Below, piece after piece: positions 1 through 10,753 of a stretch of DNA of 64,000 bases (positions within the stretch are counted from its first letter, which is position 1; every line of letters starts with the position of its first letter). The stretch covers positions 20,562,806 to 20,626,805 of the forward strand of contig CM048848.1 of the NCBI GenBank assembly GCA_026545225.1, in the 5' to 3' direction. A program made the position numbers and the translations under genes. The notes below the pieces were generated by a model. The model ran no database searches and was not told the origin of the DNA. It saw only the letters and a program-made list of their open reading frames with translations. The stretch is from Cornus controversa. Taxonomy: Eukaryota; Streptophyta; Magnoliopsida; Cornales; Cornaceae.

Positions 1-1429
1 TTATACATGGATAGTCAGATGAGTAGATGCTATTCATCTAAGAAGATATCATGGAGAAACAAATAACTTATAAATAGCAGAAAAGATATCATTCCCACCT
101 AAATAGTAGTGGAGGGACTTATATGTAATTATTTAGTAGAATGTGATTGTTGTAATTTCTAAATCTTAGAGTGCAAATACAATAAAATTGTGATTAGTAT
201 TGTAATTAATTAGATAGGATATAGTTATGAGATAATTGTATCTCTATCTAATTGAAGTTAGGATAAAGATATCCCTTTGATCATCATCTCTAGCCCCATT
301 AATTATATACAAATTTTATATCTCAGATTATTGTGTTATGTTATTCATGTAAAAATATATAATAGAAAAATTTTCAGAGTGAGAGACAGAGGTTTCATAA
401 ATTTGTGTATTTCTGATGTCATAGAGGTGAAACTTCACCGGTGTTAAAGGCCAAGGAGAAAGATTGTTCTCGATTTAGGACCATATACTAATAGTCCTAA
501 GAAACGAAATTTATCTTTATGTTGTTGATTTGGTGAAAAACCACGTGGTGTGATCCTAATTTTCGTTTTAAACAATCGTTTCTACTTCCGTTCACACACA
601 CGCATATTGCATGTATGTTTGTGTGTGTTTGTGTCTATATATATATATATATAATTGTGTTTCTTTTATAATTGAATACGTTTACTTTAGCTATGCACCC
701 CAACAGCTTTTCCCAATAATTTCTCGACTAGACTATTATTTAATAACATTGAGTTGACCATGTCTATAAGTGTTTTATTTTTCTTTTGGCTCATTAGATT
801 GAGTTGAATATGAGAAGTCAATTGATATACTTAAATACGAATTGATAACATGTCCGAATAAATAGATTGTCCTAGTCTTAGACTTAGAGAGTGGTGAATA
901 GGTTTTATCCATATTTTTCTATTTTTAAAACTAACCTTTATTATCGAAATAAATCTCAGTTCTTTATTTGTGAAAATATAAGGAAGTTAATTTGATCCAA
1001 TTCACAATATGCAAAAAAACAATATTTAAAACAAACTAAAGTAAAGAGAGTAGAAGAGACATACGATTATTTTGTGAAAAACTCTTAAACAAGAGTAAAA
1101 AAATCATGGGACACAATCCACTTGAGAAAGAGATATACAACCAAAGGTGATAGTTCGACCACACTCGAACTCTTAATTGATCTCTAAACACAATAGAATA
1201 CCAAATCATTAGTACACTCAAAGATTTTCTAGCCATTCTTCTGATCTGTCAACAACATTTGCTCCTCATGAATCTATTTTTTTAGTGATTGCTCGCCGTC
1301 TTTGTATATTGTTGTTTTGATTAATCTGATATGAAATTGAGTAGAAGTTAGTAGCACAAGCAGTTCAAAAAATAGATAGCATAGACAATACTTAACCCTC
1401 GAAAATAGCATTTCTAGAACAGCTAACAG
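1..1429. other. AT-rich DNA without a recognisable gene
   Basis: No reading frame here resembles a known protein; the longest (66 codons, minus, 1036-1236) is low-complexity. A TA microsatellite lies at about 638-653. Around 885-910 the phrase gagtggtgaataggtttt resembles the inner side of the 3' end of minus-strand copia LTRs seen elsewhere in this window (for example at 25985), so about 860-1900 may be an old copia LTR remnant. No PBS, PPT or target-site duplication confirms this. Confidence 0.4.
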
Positions 1430-1430
1430 C

Positions 1431-1720
1431 AATTCCAAAACAACAGAATCAATTTTGGATTAGCAAAACAGTAATTCCAAGACCACAGAATCAATTCCAA
1501 ATTAGCAGTTTATAATTCCAAAAAGACAGAATCAATTCCAGATTAGCTAAGCAGTAATTCCAAGTCCACATAATCAATTCCAAATTAGCAGTTTATAATT
1601 CCAAAACAACAGAATCAATTCTAGATTAGCAAAACAGTAAATCCAAGTCCACAGAATCAATTCCAAATTAGCTGTTTGTAATTCAAAAACAACAAAATCA
1701 ATTCTAGATTAGCAAAACAG
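1431..1720. repeat. 83-bp minisatellite, about 3.5 copies
   Basis: The phrase AATTCCAAAA(A/C) recurs at 1431, 1514, 1597 and (as AATTCAAAAA) 1680, an exact 83-bp spacing. Each unit is two similar halves of about 41 bp, each with an AATCAATTC core followed by ATTAGC. Copies differ by scattered substitutions. It is non-coding and probably part of a decayed LTR. Confidence 0.85.
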
Positions 1721-2204
1721 ATTCAACAAAATGATTTTTCACAAAATGAATTTCAACAATTTAGATTTTAGAGATCCAAAACTAATTTTAGAAATCAGCA
1801 ACATTCAACACAGATTTCAAAAATCAGCATCATGTATCATCACTTAAACCAAACATGAACGTGATTCTTCAATGGAAAAGAGCAATACCAAATCTATTTC
1901 AAGTGATAAACTCATAAGCTTAAAAATAGAGAGTGATTTGTCCATGGAAAGTGCAAGACCCGAGTCTCAAAATAGTAGTGTGTACAAGTATATATTTAAT
2001 AGTTTGAAGTTTACCCACTGGATGAAAACACAGATCATCTCACTTGTTCAAATCGTTGAAGATGAGGAGATGGAGAAGAGCATATTAAAAGCTCACTAGT
2101 TTGGTTCGTTGAAGATGGAGAAGAGCATATCAGAAGCTCAATCAAGAATTTAGCAAAGATGATACAAGTTTCAGTAAGTAATCAACGACCATAAGAGAAA
2201 TCTT
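1721..2204. other. Spacer with a short imperfect duplication
   Basis: A 75-codon frame (1872-2099, plus) has no recognisable domain and I do not call it a gene. The phrase CGTTGAAGATG..GGAGAAGAGCATAT occurs twice, near 2054 and 2107, an imperfect tandem duplication of about 50 bp. Confidence 0.4.
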
Positions 2205-2211
2205 ATGTGCG

Positions 2212-2242
<31 letters not shown>

Positions 2243-2510
2243 TTGTTTGTTTCTCATTCTCTCTCTCTCTCTCTCTATTCACTTTCCCCTTTTCTTTTCT
2301 CTTTTTTTTTCTCTCACTTCTACACAGCTACACAGATTTCTTTTTGTCTATTATATCATCTCTCTGCGCCGCTCTCACACACCCACACATTTTTTTCTCA
2401 CTATTTCTTCACTATTCTCACAGTCTCTCTCTAAATCTCATATTTTCTTTGCTCTCTCTCTCTATGTCTCTTTCTATCACTCTATCATCTTTCTGTGCCA
2501 AAAATGAGAA
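2205..2510. repeat. TA microsatellite followed by a CT-rich pyrimidine tract
   Basis: Interrupted TA repeats fill about 2207-2244. They are followed by roughly 230 bp of strongly pyrimidine-rich sequence (CTCTCT runs at 2260-2275 and 2450-2465). Several overlapping frames stay open here only because the composition avoids stops; their Ser/Phe/Leu-rich translations are not real proteins. Confidence 0.85.
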
Positions 2511-2749
2511 ATTAAGCCCTTACTGTCACAACCGAGAATAGATGATATATATTATTTTGAAACCGTAGTAACTTTCAATTCCCAAATTGCCCCTGAACCA
2601 TTGTTGCCCTAGCAATAAATCCCAAAATGTCTTTTGAGAAATTGACAGAGTTGCCCCTACAATTGGGTTGGTGGAAATTAATACATAGAAAGATATAATA
2701 GAGCAAGACAATTAATTTAAATCATAGAATTATGTGAAATGACACTAAT

Positions 2750-3141
2750 GCCCCTACATATCCTTTTGACATTAAAACTTGGGCAAATATACTCAAGGGC
2801 TTCTCGGACCATCAGATAGTGAGTGGCCACTTTCACTCTCAAGTCCCTATTTTTTTGAAGTATGACAAGGAGCTTGATAATCTAATCTAGCCAGTTCTTT
2901 GTCACTATGGGATCGGATCCCTCAAAATAGGTCGATGGACTATGTTTCTTAACATGTTCTAATGTCGTTATCATTCGGCTAGGAAGAGCTACTCTCGGCA
3001 GAGCTTCTGTCTCCTTTTGGGTTTCTTGTTGTGTCTCCCTAGTAATTTGCCGCATGGTAGTGACCATGTAACGCATGAATTGCTCCCTCCTATAGGAACT
3101 ACTTTCGGTGTTCTGCCATGAGCTCTTCTTGGTGGCATCTT
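2750..3141 (-). pseudogene. Ty3/gypsy gag, N-terminal remnant
   Basis: Read on the minus strand from 3141, the protein begins MPPRRA, a common start for plant gypsy Gag. After a frameshift near 3070 it continues with the gag core marker YFEGSDPIVTKNWLD (compare the usual FxGxxDPxxAExWL) to about 2884, then with decayed gag sequence (KVATHYLM) to about 2780. Gag forms the virus-like particle that packages the element's RNA. The frame is broken by the shift and by stops, and no zinc knuckle follows, so this is a dead fragment. It lies downstream of two tRNA-Met primer sites (3418, 3613), as expected for the 5' internal part of a minus-strand element. Confidence 0.75.
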
Positions 3142-3417
3142 TTTACATAAATGACAAAAAGATATGTAAGTCCAAGACATAAATATCATTGTCCAATTTC
3201 GTTCATGCACATTCACAACATGTAACCAAACATGTTATATCAAACAAGTAAGCATATAAAAATTTCCATATGATATGCACTAAGTCCTAACTTACACTCA
3301 AAATCTTCAAATATACTCTCATGACCTCAAATTCACAAGTCTAGAAATCAAGTCCCTTCAATTCAAAATGTGGCTTAACCTCTTTCTTGTCGTCCTTAGG
3401 TATTCAAACTCAGTTAA

Positions 3418-3429
3418 GCTCTGATACCA
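3418..3429 (-). other. Primer binding site-like copy (tRNA-Met)
   Basis: Plus-strand GCTCTGATACCA is the reverse complement of TGGTATCAGAGC, the site where initiator tRNA-Met primes minus-strand DNA synthesis. It is a second copy of the site at 3613-3624; about 195 bp separate them and the sequence next to both is similar. Confidence 0.6.
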
Positions 3430-3612
3430 TGTTATTGGTATTAGATACTTGATCTAATCCTCACAAATCCAAATGTGATCCAACCACTACCCATCGTCCC
3501 TAGGTATTCTAACTTAGAGCTTTGTGTCACGCTCTAATTTCTATTCTCCAAAAACTAAGGGTTACTTATGCTTATTATCCATACTCTAACCACAATTACT
3601 CTTTGATATCAC

Positions 3613-3624
3613 GCTCTGATACCA
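3613..3624 (-). other. Primer binding site (tRNA-Met) of minus-strand gypsy element
   Basis: A perfect 12-base match to the initiator tRNA-Met 3' end, read on the minus strand. Three bases separate it from TGTCACGCCCC at 3628, which on the minus strand is the LTR terminus GGGGCGTGACA. The same terminus ends the LTRs at 54457 and 61418. Confidence 0.8.
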
Positions 3625-3627
3625 CGT

Positions 3628-5305
3628 TGTCACGCCCCAATTTTCATTCTCTGGAAACTGAAGGTGAACTCAACTGTTAATCCCTAATGAAGTCTCATCA
3701 CTCTCAACTACTACGGAAGATTAACTCTTTTCTTGCACATGGATGTGCTAACTCGACCTCAACTACAACTAACCTCAAAAGCCCTACATCAAGCCACACT
3801 TATATAACCCCTCAACTCCAGAACTCAACTACTTGTATGACTGGAACATGGAACTAAAATCCTCATCATTGGTTAGAGGATTCAAAAATACAGAATTTAA
3901 AAAAAAACTACACTTGATTTCAATTTAAAACGAAGAAGTTATGCCCGATTGAAGTTTGAGAAAATTTCGGAGCATGCTGTGAATAGTGATTTCGATGCAT
4001 CAAAATGATGATTTCAATGCATCACACAGGTATTGCTCAAAAACCACTCTTGGGACTTCTGGTTTCTCAAAATTCTGTAGGTTTTTTGATGTATCGAAGT
4101 GAGAATTTTGATGCATCAAAGTGCCCGGACTAATGCACCTGCAGAAAATCCTACAATTATTCAATTGGCCATTTTTGGCATTCTAAGTCCCTTCTACTAT
4201 CATAATCATTTCATAGAACTCTAAAATGAAGCAAGAAAGGAACCTACATCATTCACAAGCATTAAATCATACTCATGATCAATCACCTCCCAAGAATTCA
4301 TATCCAAGGACTATACATAGTGGAAACAAAACTAACATTTTCCATTCAACTCCAAAAGTTATACATGGTTCATATATGGTCATTTCCTTTGAAACTAAAG
4401 TGTAACAACATGAATCAAATGCAAATACAATGATTTCTACTTAGTCCACATGCCACAAGCTGGTATAGACATCTATCTATATATCAAAAGTCCAAAGGTC
4501 CAAAAGAACTCCAAAAGGTCCATCAAGCTAATCATGCCTCATCCCCCATTGGTGCCTTGTCTGGAAAGAGTTTGAAAATAGGGAATGATCCACCCACCTC
4601 TACTCTAACTCAGGATCCATGCATGAATACATATGAAATCATTACAAATTTATATTACAATTATTCATGCTTTTTACCCATAAACAATCACGTTTTATAA
4701 ATCATGCATGATGCTTCACATTTCAATGCATATATATATATAACAAATTGAATCAGTCACAATTCATATATATATAACTCACACCACATAGCTATGGAAA
4801 TCAATCCAATGGAGACTAGTTTATCACTCCAATAGTAAAAGTCTCTTCGACACCCAAACTTTGCTTATGCTTCTCGGTTTAGTTTTCCTATAGATACGCC
4901 ATCCATTTGGCCAAGTTTTGGGTCTTTCACCCTAGGAATCCTTGCCCTTATCTTAATTTTCAATGTCGTCACGCCCCAAAAATCTTACTTTCACATAGTG
5001 CATATTATTACATAATTGCACATAATCCACCCAATGCAATGCATTTATCAAAACAATGCATTTTCCCCTCTCAACTCAAGCTTGTCACAATGTCATTCCA
5101 CTCATCTCATGATAATCATCATGCTCATTCATTTTTCAAGAAAAACGTATCTTTCATGCACAATTCTATATAGAAACTCATATTTTCACATCTCTATCAA
5201 ATGAACACAATTTCATCAAAGAGCATTCATGGTCTCATTTTCACATATGCAACGTATATAAGCCCTAACTAGCATGTTAGACATATACATATGCATAAAT
5301 CATAT

Positions 5306-5345
<40 letters not shown>

Positions 5346-5990
5346 ACAAAACCCAAAACTCAAGAAATCTCAAATTATCTTTCTTGTCACAATTTAAAAG
5401 ACCTATAGAATCAAAGTAAGGAAAGACTTCACACCCTTACCTCGAATATCAAGCTTGGAATCAAAATTTTTAAATCCCATCCCTTTCAACTTCACAAATT
5501 GGAGACTTTGTTCAGTTCAAACCGAAGCTCTTGGTGTCTCCTACACACTTCTCTTCTTCGGGAACTTCCAAATCACACCCTAACTAGTCCGAAATCTAGA
5601 GAGAATGGAGAAAGATGAAGTGGGGGAGCTTAAAAAGAGAAGGTGATATGTAAAATGAAATATCCCAGACCCCTTTGATATTTATCTCACTCCTTGGGAT
5701 ATGAAATGACTGTTTTGCCCCGAGCCACTTAACGTACCCTTCCGACCTTTGTTTTCAATTTTGAAAACTCCGTTGGTCTTGGAATCACTTAACACTCTAA
5801 AAATTTAATTTGATCCATAGCCAAAAATAAAATTTCTTAGAATTTTTTCAAAATTCCCAAACTCACTTAACCTCATCCTGAGGCTTCCGTTGACCAAAAA
5901 GTCAAACTTTTCTAAAAGTTTCTAAAAATTTTCAAAACCCTAATACAACTCTCCAAACATGTTTCTCGCACTCAAAGCCTGTTAAATATA
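3628..5990 (-). mobile_element. Ty3/gypsy LTR or LTR-derived region (minus strand)
   Basis: The left edge is the LTR terminus TGTCACGCCCC next to the PBS. The sequence is non-coding and AT-rich, with TA repeats at 5308-5342 and paired GATGCATCAAA-like motifs at 3990-4130. A second CGTCACGCCCCAA motif at about 4970 and a degenerate TGTCACGCTCTAA at 3527 suggest nested or partly duplicated LTR ends. The right edge is uncertain: protease-coding sequence starts near 6040. The LTR could belong to the gag fragment at its left, to the gag-protease remnant at its right, or to both, as in a recombined tandem element. Confidence 0.55.
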
Positions 5991-6003
5991 ATTTAATATG
6001 CAC

Positions 6004-6216
6004 TTAAAGCAATAAATGATGAAAAATTAAAAATCGGCCAAAATTGGGCATGGTCTTTATAGATGACACCTTCAGCCCCAAGGCACAAGCAAATGCAACA
6101 TATATGAATGAATGTGATGCTCCTAAATCAATTAATACCCTAGCCCATGATCTAGAAACTAGGAAAATACCTATAACCACTGATGGTCCTGGCATATCTT
6201 CTACCAAAGCGAGCAT
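6004..6216 (-). pseudogene. Ty3/gypsy aspartic protease fragment
   Basis: The minus-strand frame contains ARVLIDLGASHSFIYVAFA, the retropepsin core of plant gypsy Pol, whose usual form is VLFDSGASHSFI. The catalytic Asp is in LIDLGA, where Leu replaces the normal Ser or Thr. The protease would cut the Gag-Pol polyprotein. The frame then runs into LTR-like sequence at about 6040, so RT, RNase H and integrase are missing. It continues, with stops, from the zinc-knuckle remnant at 7939-7990; the solo LTR 6440-7938 separates them. Confidence 0.75.
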
Positions 6217-6439
6217 AAAAAGATGGCCCCAAGTCTACTGCCCGTGTTGGCCAATCCCCTATAAGCCTAACTATTGACTAGATGTAGGTATAGACCCTCT
6301 CACTACCTGAGATCCTTGAAGTGACTGTGTTGGCTGAGGTGGTGGTAACGCCCTAAAGCCAAACTAAATTGTAGTTATCTGTACTGACCATTGCTGAGAT
6401 ACCAAACCACCTAGAGTCCCCTCCCTCTGTGGGTAGTTG

Positions 6440-7938
6440 ATTCGTGTGTGAGTGTGACTCAAAAAGTATATCAATTAAAAATTTTCATACTTCGCAATAG
6501 AACGAATTCCTTGCAGAATAGGGCTATCGAAAGGGGTATCGTACCTCAGGGATTATGGTTTGAGGAGTTGGAATACGGAATTAATTCTAATTAAATTTAT
6601 AAAGAAAAGAATTCTGATTTTTAAACTAATTAAAAGTATAAAATAAAATAAATCAAAGTAAATAGAAAGTGAAGATAATATGAGAGAAATCTAGGGTATT
6701 TGACTTCACCACTAACTTCACAATCAATGGTCAATTGAATCAACTATGGGGAATTACATAATCCATAAGTGGTGTTGGTGGCTACAAGTTTACCTTCATC
6801 CGTCAAGAAGATAACATATGATTATGGCTAAGCCATGGACTATCTTCGATTGGCATGGGCCATCTGCCTAACTACTCTAATCTAGGGTGCAGTATGGTTC
6901 ATCTTCTCTAGGCATAATCCATCAAAGCTCTTAATAATATATTCAGTGATTACCATTGTGTAATAATCGCTCTCATAATCACAGAAAATAGGAGAGATTG
7001 AGTTCAATAACAACAACTAAATATCTAAGACAAGATAAGAAATCATTGAGATTGAATTTACAAGACTTTTATTGCTCAATTCTATAATAAGAATCCTCTG
7101 AATTACACAATCTATGCATGTATATAAAGGTCCTCAATAATTAAAACAATCAAACCATTGATGCTTTGTTAGGGCTACATCAAAACCCTAGTGGATGAAC
7201 TAGCCGCTCATAGTAGAAGAAGAAGCTTCAACTGTTGAGGAAGAAGGCATCATCTTTATGAATTATGCGTATGACTTCGTTCTCCAATGACTTTGCAAAT
7301 ATGTTTCTGTTCTCTCCAGGCCTCTCAGACTCTCCAAGCTCTGTAATCTCCCCAAAACTCAGCCTCCAAGTCTTCACTTTATTCCCCAAGAGAATACACC
7401 AAAGTCCTAATCCAATTAGGAATAAATTAGGATTTCCCGCAGCACTAATCAGGTGGGTTTTTCCTGCTGACTTCGGCCCAACTTTTGACCCACTAGAAGT
7501 CAGATTTACGGAATTTTTGTGAAATACAAAAGTGTGCAGAATCAAATTTCGCTCAACCTATGCATAAGTGAAGTCGATTTGAGGCTCAGAAATAAGACTT
7601 CTGGTCTATTTTCCAAAATGGGATTAAGACTGTATTATGCACAGATTTGGGCTTCAGGCCCAAAACCTTCTTAAGCAGTTGTAAGTCTCTTTGGACCTTC
7701 CTTGGGCTGATTTGAGTTAAAATGAATGGTTTAATGAATCTCCTTGATGTAGGCTTCCTCTAACCATCTTGGATGTCTTCATTAAAAGCCCAAAAGCTTG
7801 GTTTTAATTGAAATAATCATTAAGGCCCTGAAAATACAGAAAATACTAAAACAAAGTAAAATAACAAAATAATCTATCACTAAGAGAATAAAATACATAA
7901 GTTAAGAGGCTATAATACGTAACATTCAACGCCTATCA
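6440..7938 (-). mobile_element. Solo LTR, Athila/Tat-type (family A), minus strand
   Basis: The boundaries are TGATTCGTG and CGCCTATCA, so on the minus strand the LTR begins TGATAGGCG and ends CGAATCA. A second copy lies at 34460-35889 and the first 60 bases of a third at 23806, where a polypurine tract precedes them. Near the 3' end it carries the phrase GATACCCC..CTATTCTGCAAGG..TTGCGAAGT, a form typical of Athila/Tat LTR R-U5 regions (known pattern; assignment inferred). Flanking 5-mers are GTAGT and ACAGT, a target-site duplication with two changes. No internal region remains, so it is a solo LTR. The 105-codon frame at 7228-7545 is not conserved in the other copy. Confidence 0.85.
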
Positions 7939-8205
7939 ACAGTTACCTTTCATATGCCCAGGCTGCTTGCAATAGTAGCATGCCCTTTCCCTCACTATTC
8001 CTTTTGGCATTAGTGCCACTGCATGTCTCTATGGGCCTGCATTACTGTAATGGCCAGTCTACTGGAAAGTATAACACACCACAGATGATTGTGAAGATCT
8101 GGTATGCAAGGCAATTGAAGGTATTGGGTGAGTTTGCTGCAGCCCCTGATAACCTGACATGTCCTCTTTGTGCCTCTTCCTTCCCTTACTACCCGAAGAT
8201 ACCCC
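7939..8205 (-). pseudogene. Ty3/gypsy gag C-terminus with intact CCHC zinc knuckle
   Basis: On the minus strand 7990-7939 reads ACYYCKQPGHMKGNC, a perfect C-X2-C-X4-H-X4-C nucleocapsid knuckle that binds the element's RNA. Reading resumes beyond the solo LTR with PxREG and, further on, the protease at 6200, so the LTR landed in the codons just after the last Cys. The upstream part (to about 8205) is linker sequence with stops. It then abuts copia integrase sequence at an apparent chimeric junction. Confidence 0.75.
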
Positions 8206-8561
8206 TGCACCAATATTTGTGGTCCTTATGGGTCCACAAAAATTCATATGCATAATATCAAGTGGTTGTGAGGTATTCACTTCCTTTGTTTTAAAAGAAC
8301 TTTTTGTTTACTTACCTTGTTCGCAAGCATTGCGTACTTGATTTTTATTCAAAGACAAATTTACCTTGTTCGCAAGCATTGCATACTTGATTTTTATTCA
8401 AAGACAAATTTGGAAGACCTCTAACATACTTATGCTTGATAAGATTTTTTATTTTCTTGGAGTGCACATGCCCTAACCTTTATGCCAAAATATTGAATTT
8501 TCCATGTTAGTAAAATTGCAAACAGTGTGTGAGGAGTCTTCATGAATAGTGTAGACATTTC
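8206..8561 (-). pseudogene. Ty1/copia GAG-pre-integrase and integrase start
   Basis: Minus-strand frames give FWHKGLGMC (the HKRLGH zinc-binding start of copia integrase), then stops, then TSQPLDIMHMNFCGPIRTTN, which matches the start of the copia integrase core (normally MDLFGP). The catalytic Asp position of that motif is replaced by Asn in this copy. An exact-length 49-bp tandem duplication (8314-8362 and 8363-8411, one mismatch) disrupts the zinc-binding region. The core stops at about 8205, where gypsy gag sequence begins. Confidence 0.7.
8314..8411. repeat. 49-bp tandem duplication
   Basis: Two head-to-tail copies beginning ACCTTGTTCGCAAGC differ at one position (GCGTAC against GCATAC). 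The unit length of 49 is not a multiple of three, so it shifts the integrase frame. It arose after the element lost function, or caused that loss. Confidence 0.95.
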
Positions 8562-9593
8562 CTAAAGCTCTACATGTAGCAAAAAGAGTTTTACCGGATT
8601 GTTTACCAATAACATTGCAGTTTTTTTTTTTTTGTAAAAATTTACTACGCTACTAGTGTCACATAATTGACTCACACTCAAAAAGTTATGCTTGAAACCC
8701 ACTACATAGAGCACATCACTTAGCATAGGCATTTCTTTGATTTTAGGTATTGTGCCTTTTCCTACAATTTTGTCTTTCTTATTATCTCCAAAAATAACTG
8801 AACCACCATCAAAATTTTCAAAGTTAGCAAATTTGGTCTTATCTCCTATCATGTGCCTAAAACAACCACTATCAACATACCACTTGGTATTGACATTACA
8901 AGCTTTCAAAGTAGTGTAGACAAACATGCTTATAGATTTCAATTTCTTATGAATCCATATCATTTTAGTTCTAATCAACCCTTTTGAAGTTATAGGTGCT
9001 TTGTGCATGTGTAGATCTGTCTTTTTAACATACATGAATTTTAGCTTCATATAATTGGGACATGCAATTCTAGCAGATGCATTCTTAATCCTAGATTGAT
9101 AATAAGCATTAAATATAATTTTATATTTTGGTCTACTAGCTACATCAACAATAGAATATGAAACATATATATTATCATTCTCAGAACTAACAAAAATTAA
9201 GTGGGATTTGTTTGATTTCACCTGAGTGGCTTTGTCGTCAAAGCCAATACATGTTTTATCCAATTGTCTTATAGATTTTTCCCAGATCTCATGCATCTTT
9301 TGAGATCTCTCCTCAAGAAATGAACTTAGTTGTAGTTTACACCTTTTGGCGCTCCAATTTGGTGCTTGAGTTCTGTATTTCGTTAGATAGCACATAGTAA
9401 GTGAAATGGCACATAAGGTAGACAACTTTTCCCTTAAGTGCATGACAAGCAATTCCTTTGATTTCTGTGGCTCTGAGTTGGCCCATTTCAATTGCTTATT
9501 TTGTTCACTACACTTCTGTGCCAACCTTTCACCTTCAGCAAGGACTTCATCAAGATCAGGTTCTTTTTCACTCCCAAAATCTGAACTAGCCAC
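8562..9593 (-). pseudogene. Ty1/copia gag C-terminus plus aspartic protease
   Basis: An open frame of 343 codons. Residues 1-110 are an acidic, Glu/Lys/Gln-rich gag linker (EKEPDLDEVLAEGERLAQK). Residues 235-290 are the copia protease WYVDSGCFRHMIGDKTKF, catalytic triad D241-S242-G243, followed by VIFGDN and a KIVGKGTI strand. Family members normally have DSGCSRHMTGD, so S-to-F and T-to-I changes are visible. The frame ends before the integrase zinc domain. The layout (long coiled gag linker, DSGC(S)RHM) fits the large SIRE/Maximus-type copia lineages, which is an inference. Upstream gag continues at 9594-10056 through stops. A broken polyprotein fragment. Confidence 0.85.
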
Positions 9594-10056
9594 AACTGAT
9601 GATTCTTGTTCTTCTTCTTTTGAGCTTGAATTCCAACCAGTGTAAATGACCTTTTTCTTGTCCTTTCTTTTATACTACGGAGCACTGAACTTCTTGTGGT
9701 TTTGTTTCTTGGGAGCAGTTGGACAATTAGTTATGTAGTGACCTTGCTTTTCACACCCAAAATAACCTTATCCTTGTTGTTGCTTTGCTTTTCTCTTCAT
9801 CTTGAATTTTTTGAACTTTCTTGCTATGTAAGCCATTTCATCTTCAGAGTCATTAGAATTTGATTCCTTTTCAGTTGGAACCTCCACTTCTTTTACTTTT
9901 AGAGTTGACTCCCTTTATGCTTAAGTAGGAGGTCCAATTCTTATCTCATAAGCTATGAGAGATGACTCCAGCTCATTAATGCAGAGTCTAAAGATGTCTT
10001 TGTCTTCTAAAATGATGACTTTGGGATTGAACCTATCAGTCATAGGGCACAATATC
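9594..10056 (-). pseudogene. Ty1/copia gag, central part with degenerate zinc knuckle
   Basis: Minus-strand reading gives DKDIFRLCINELESSLIAYEIR, then a Glu/Ser-rich stretch (NSNDSEDEMAYIARKFKKF), then YFGCEKQGHYITNCP, a zinc knuckle whose first Cys is replaced by Tyr. Stops interrupt it in at least three places. It is the upstream half of the gag whose frame continues at 9593. The N-terminal gag is absent: sequence is cut at 10056 by an inserted LTR and does not resume beyond it. Confidence 0.75.
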
Positions 10057-10753
10057 TGATGTGCAATGAATATTGCATATTCAATATCCCTAAAATTATA
10101 TAAATTAGTGTCTTAGTAATATTTCTTTCAGGTTTTTATTAATAATTTTAATCTTTTTATGATTTCAAGTGATTAAGGGTAATTTTGATTAATAATGGTG
10201 AAATCGGGCTACAAATGGTACTCATTTAGTTATCACTGAAGCTTGACCCATGAGAGATATGGTTATCTATATAATAATTTTCACATATCGTTCAATTTAG
10301 ATTTTTGATAATTCGTACTAAGCAAAGATGGGTTATCACATCATTAGTTAGTCAGATGTATAGGCCATGCTAAGTGAAGACGAGTTATGCTTAATTGAAT
10401 GTTGAACGAATTCTCTTGATAGAATTGAATTGGGCTTGTAGCCATTCTCTTCTGAATGCATAGATTAAATGTCCCAAATTAGTACAATTGTCATTGTCAG
10501 AGGGTTAGTGGTGAAGTCAATTCCCAGGACTTTCTTTTTCATAAAGTATATTTACAAATAGCTTTGATTTTCTTAACCAAATTCAAGATCAAATATCAAC
10601 AATTGTTTTCTAATTATTTTAGAATTAGTTTAAAGACTAAGTAACATAACAATTCAACCTTGCAAGTCCTTGAGGTTTGACACCCTCTATATAGCCCTGT
10701 CCTACGAGAAATCGTTCTATTGCGAGTGGTTAAGTAGAATTGAAATCACATCA
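10057..10753 (+). mobile_element. Solo LTR, Athila/Tat-type, 697 bp
   Basis: It begins TGATGTG and ends CACATCA, a perfect 7-bp terminal inversion with the TG..CA rule. Its 3' part carries CCTTGAGG..GACACCC..TATATAG and CGTTCTATTGCGAGTGGTTAA, the same R-U5 signature as the solo LTR at 38347-39768. Immediate flanks (ATATC and GTATA) do not form a clean target-site duplication, so one side may be rearranged. Copia gag lies on the left, but a copia-type LTR, not more gag, lies on the right. Confidence 0.7.

Noticed and set aside
2205-2507. 100-codon Ser/Phe/Leu-rich ORF with apparent membrane segments
   Set aside because: Translation of TA and CT repeats; three overlapping frames look alike.
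7228-7545. 105-codon minus ORF in the family-A LTR
   Set aside because: Not kept in the second LTR copy (34460-35889), which has an indel and stops there.
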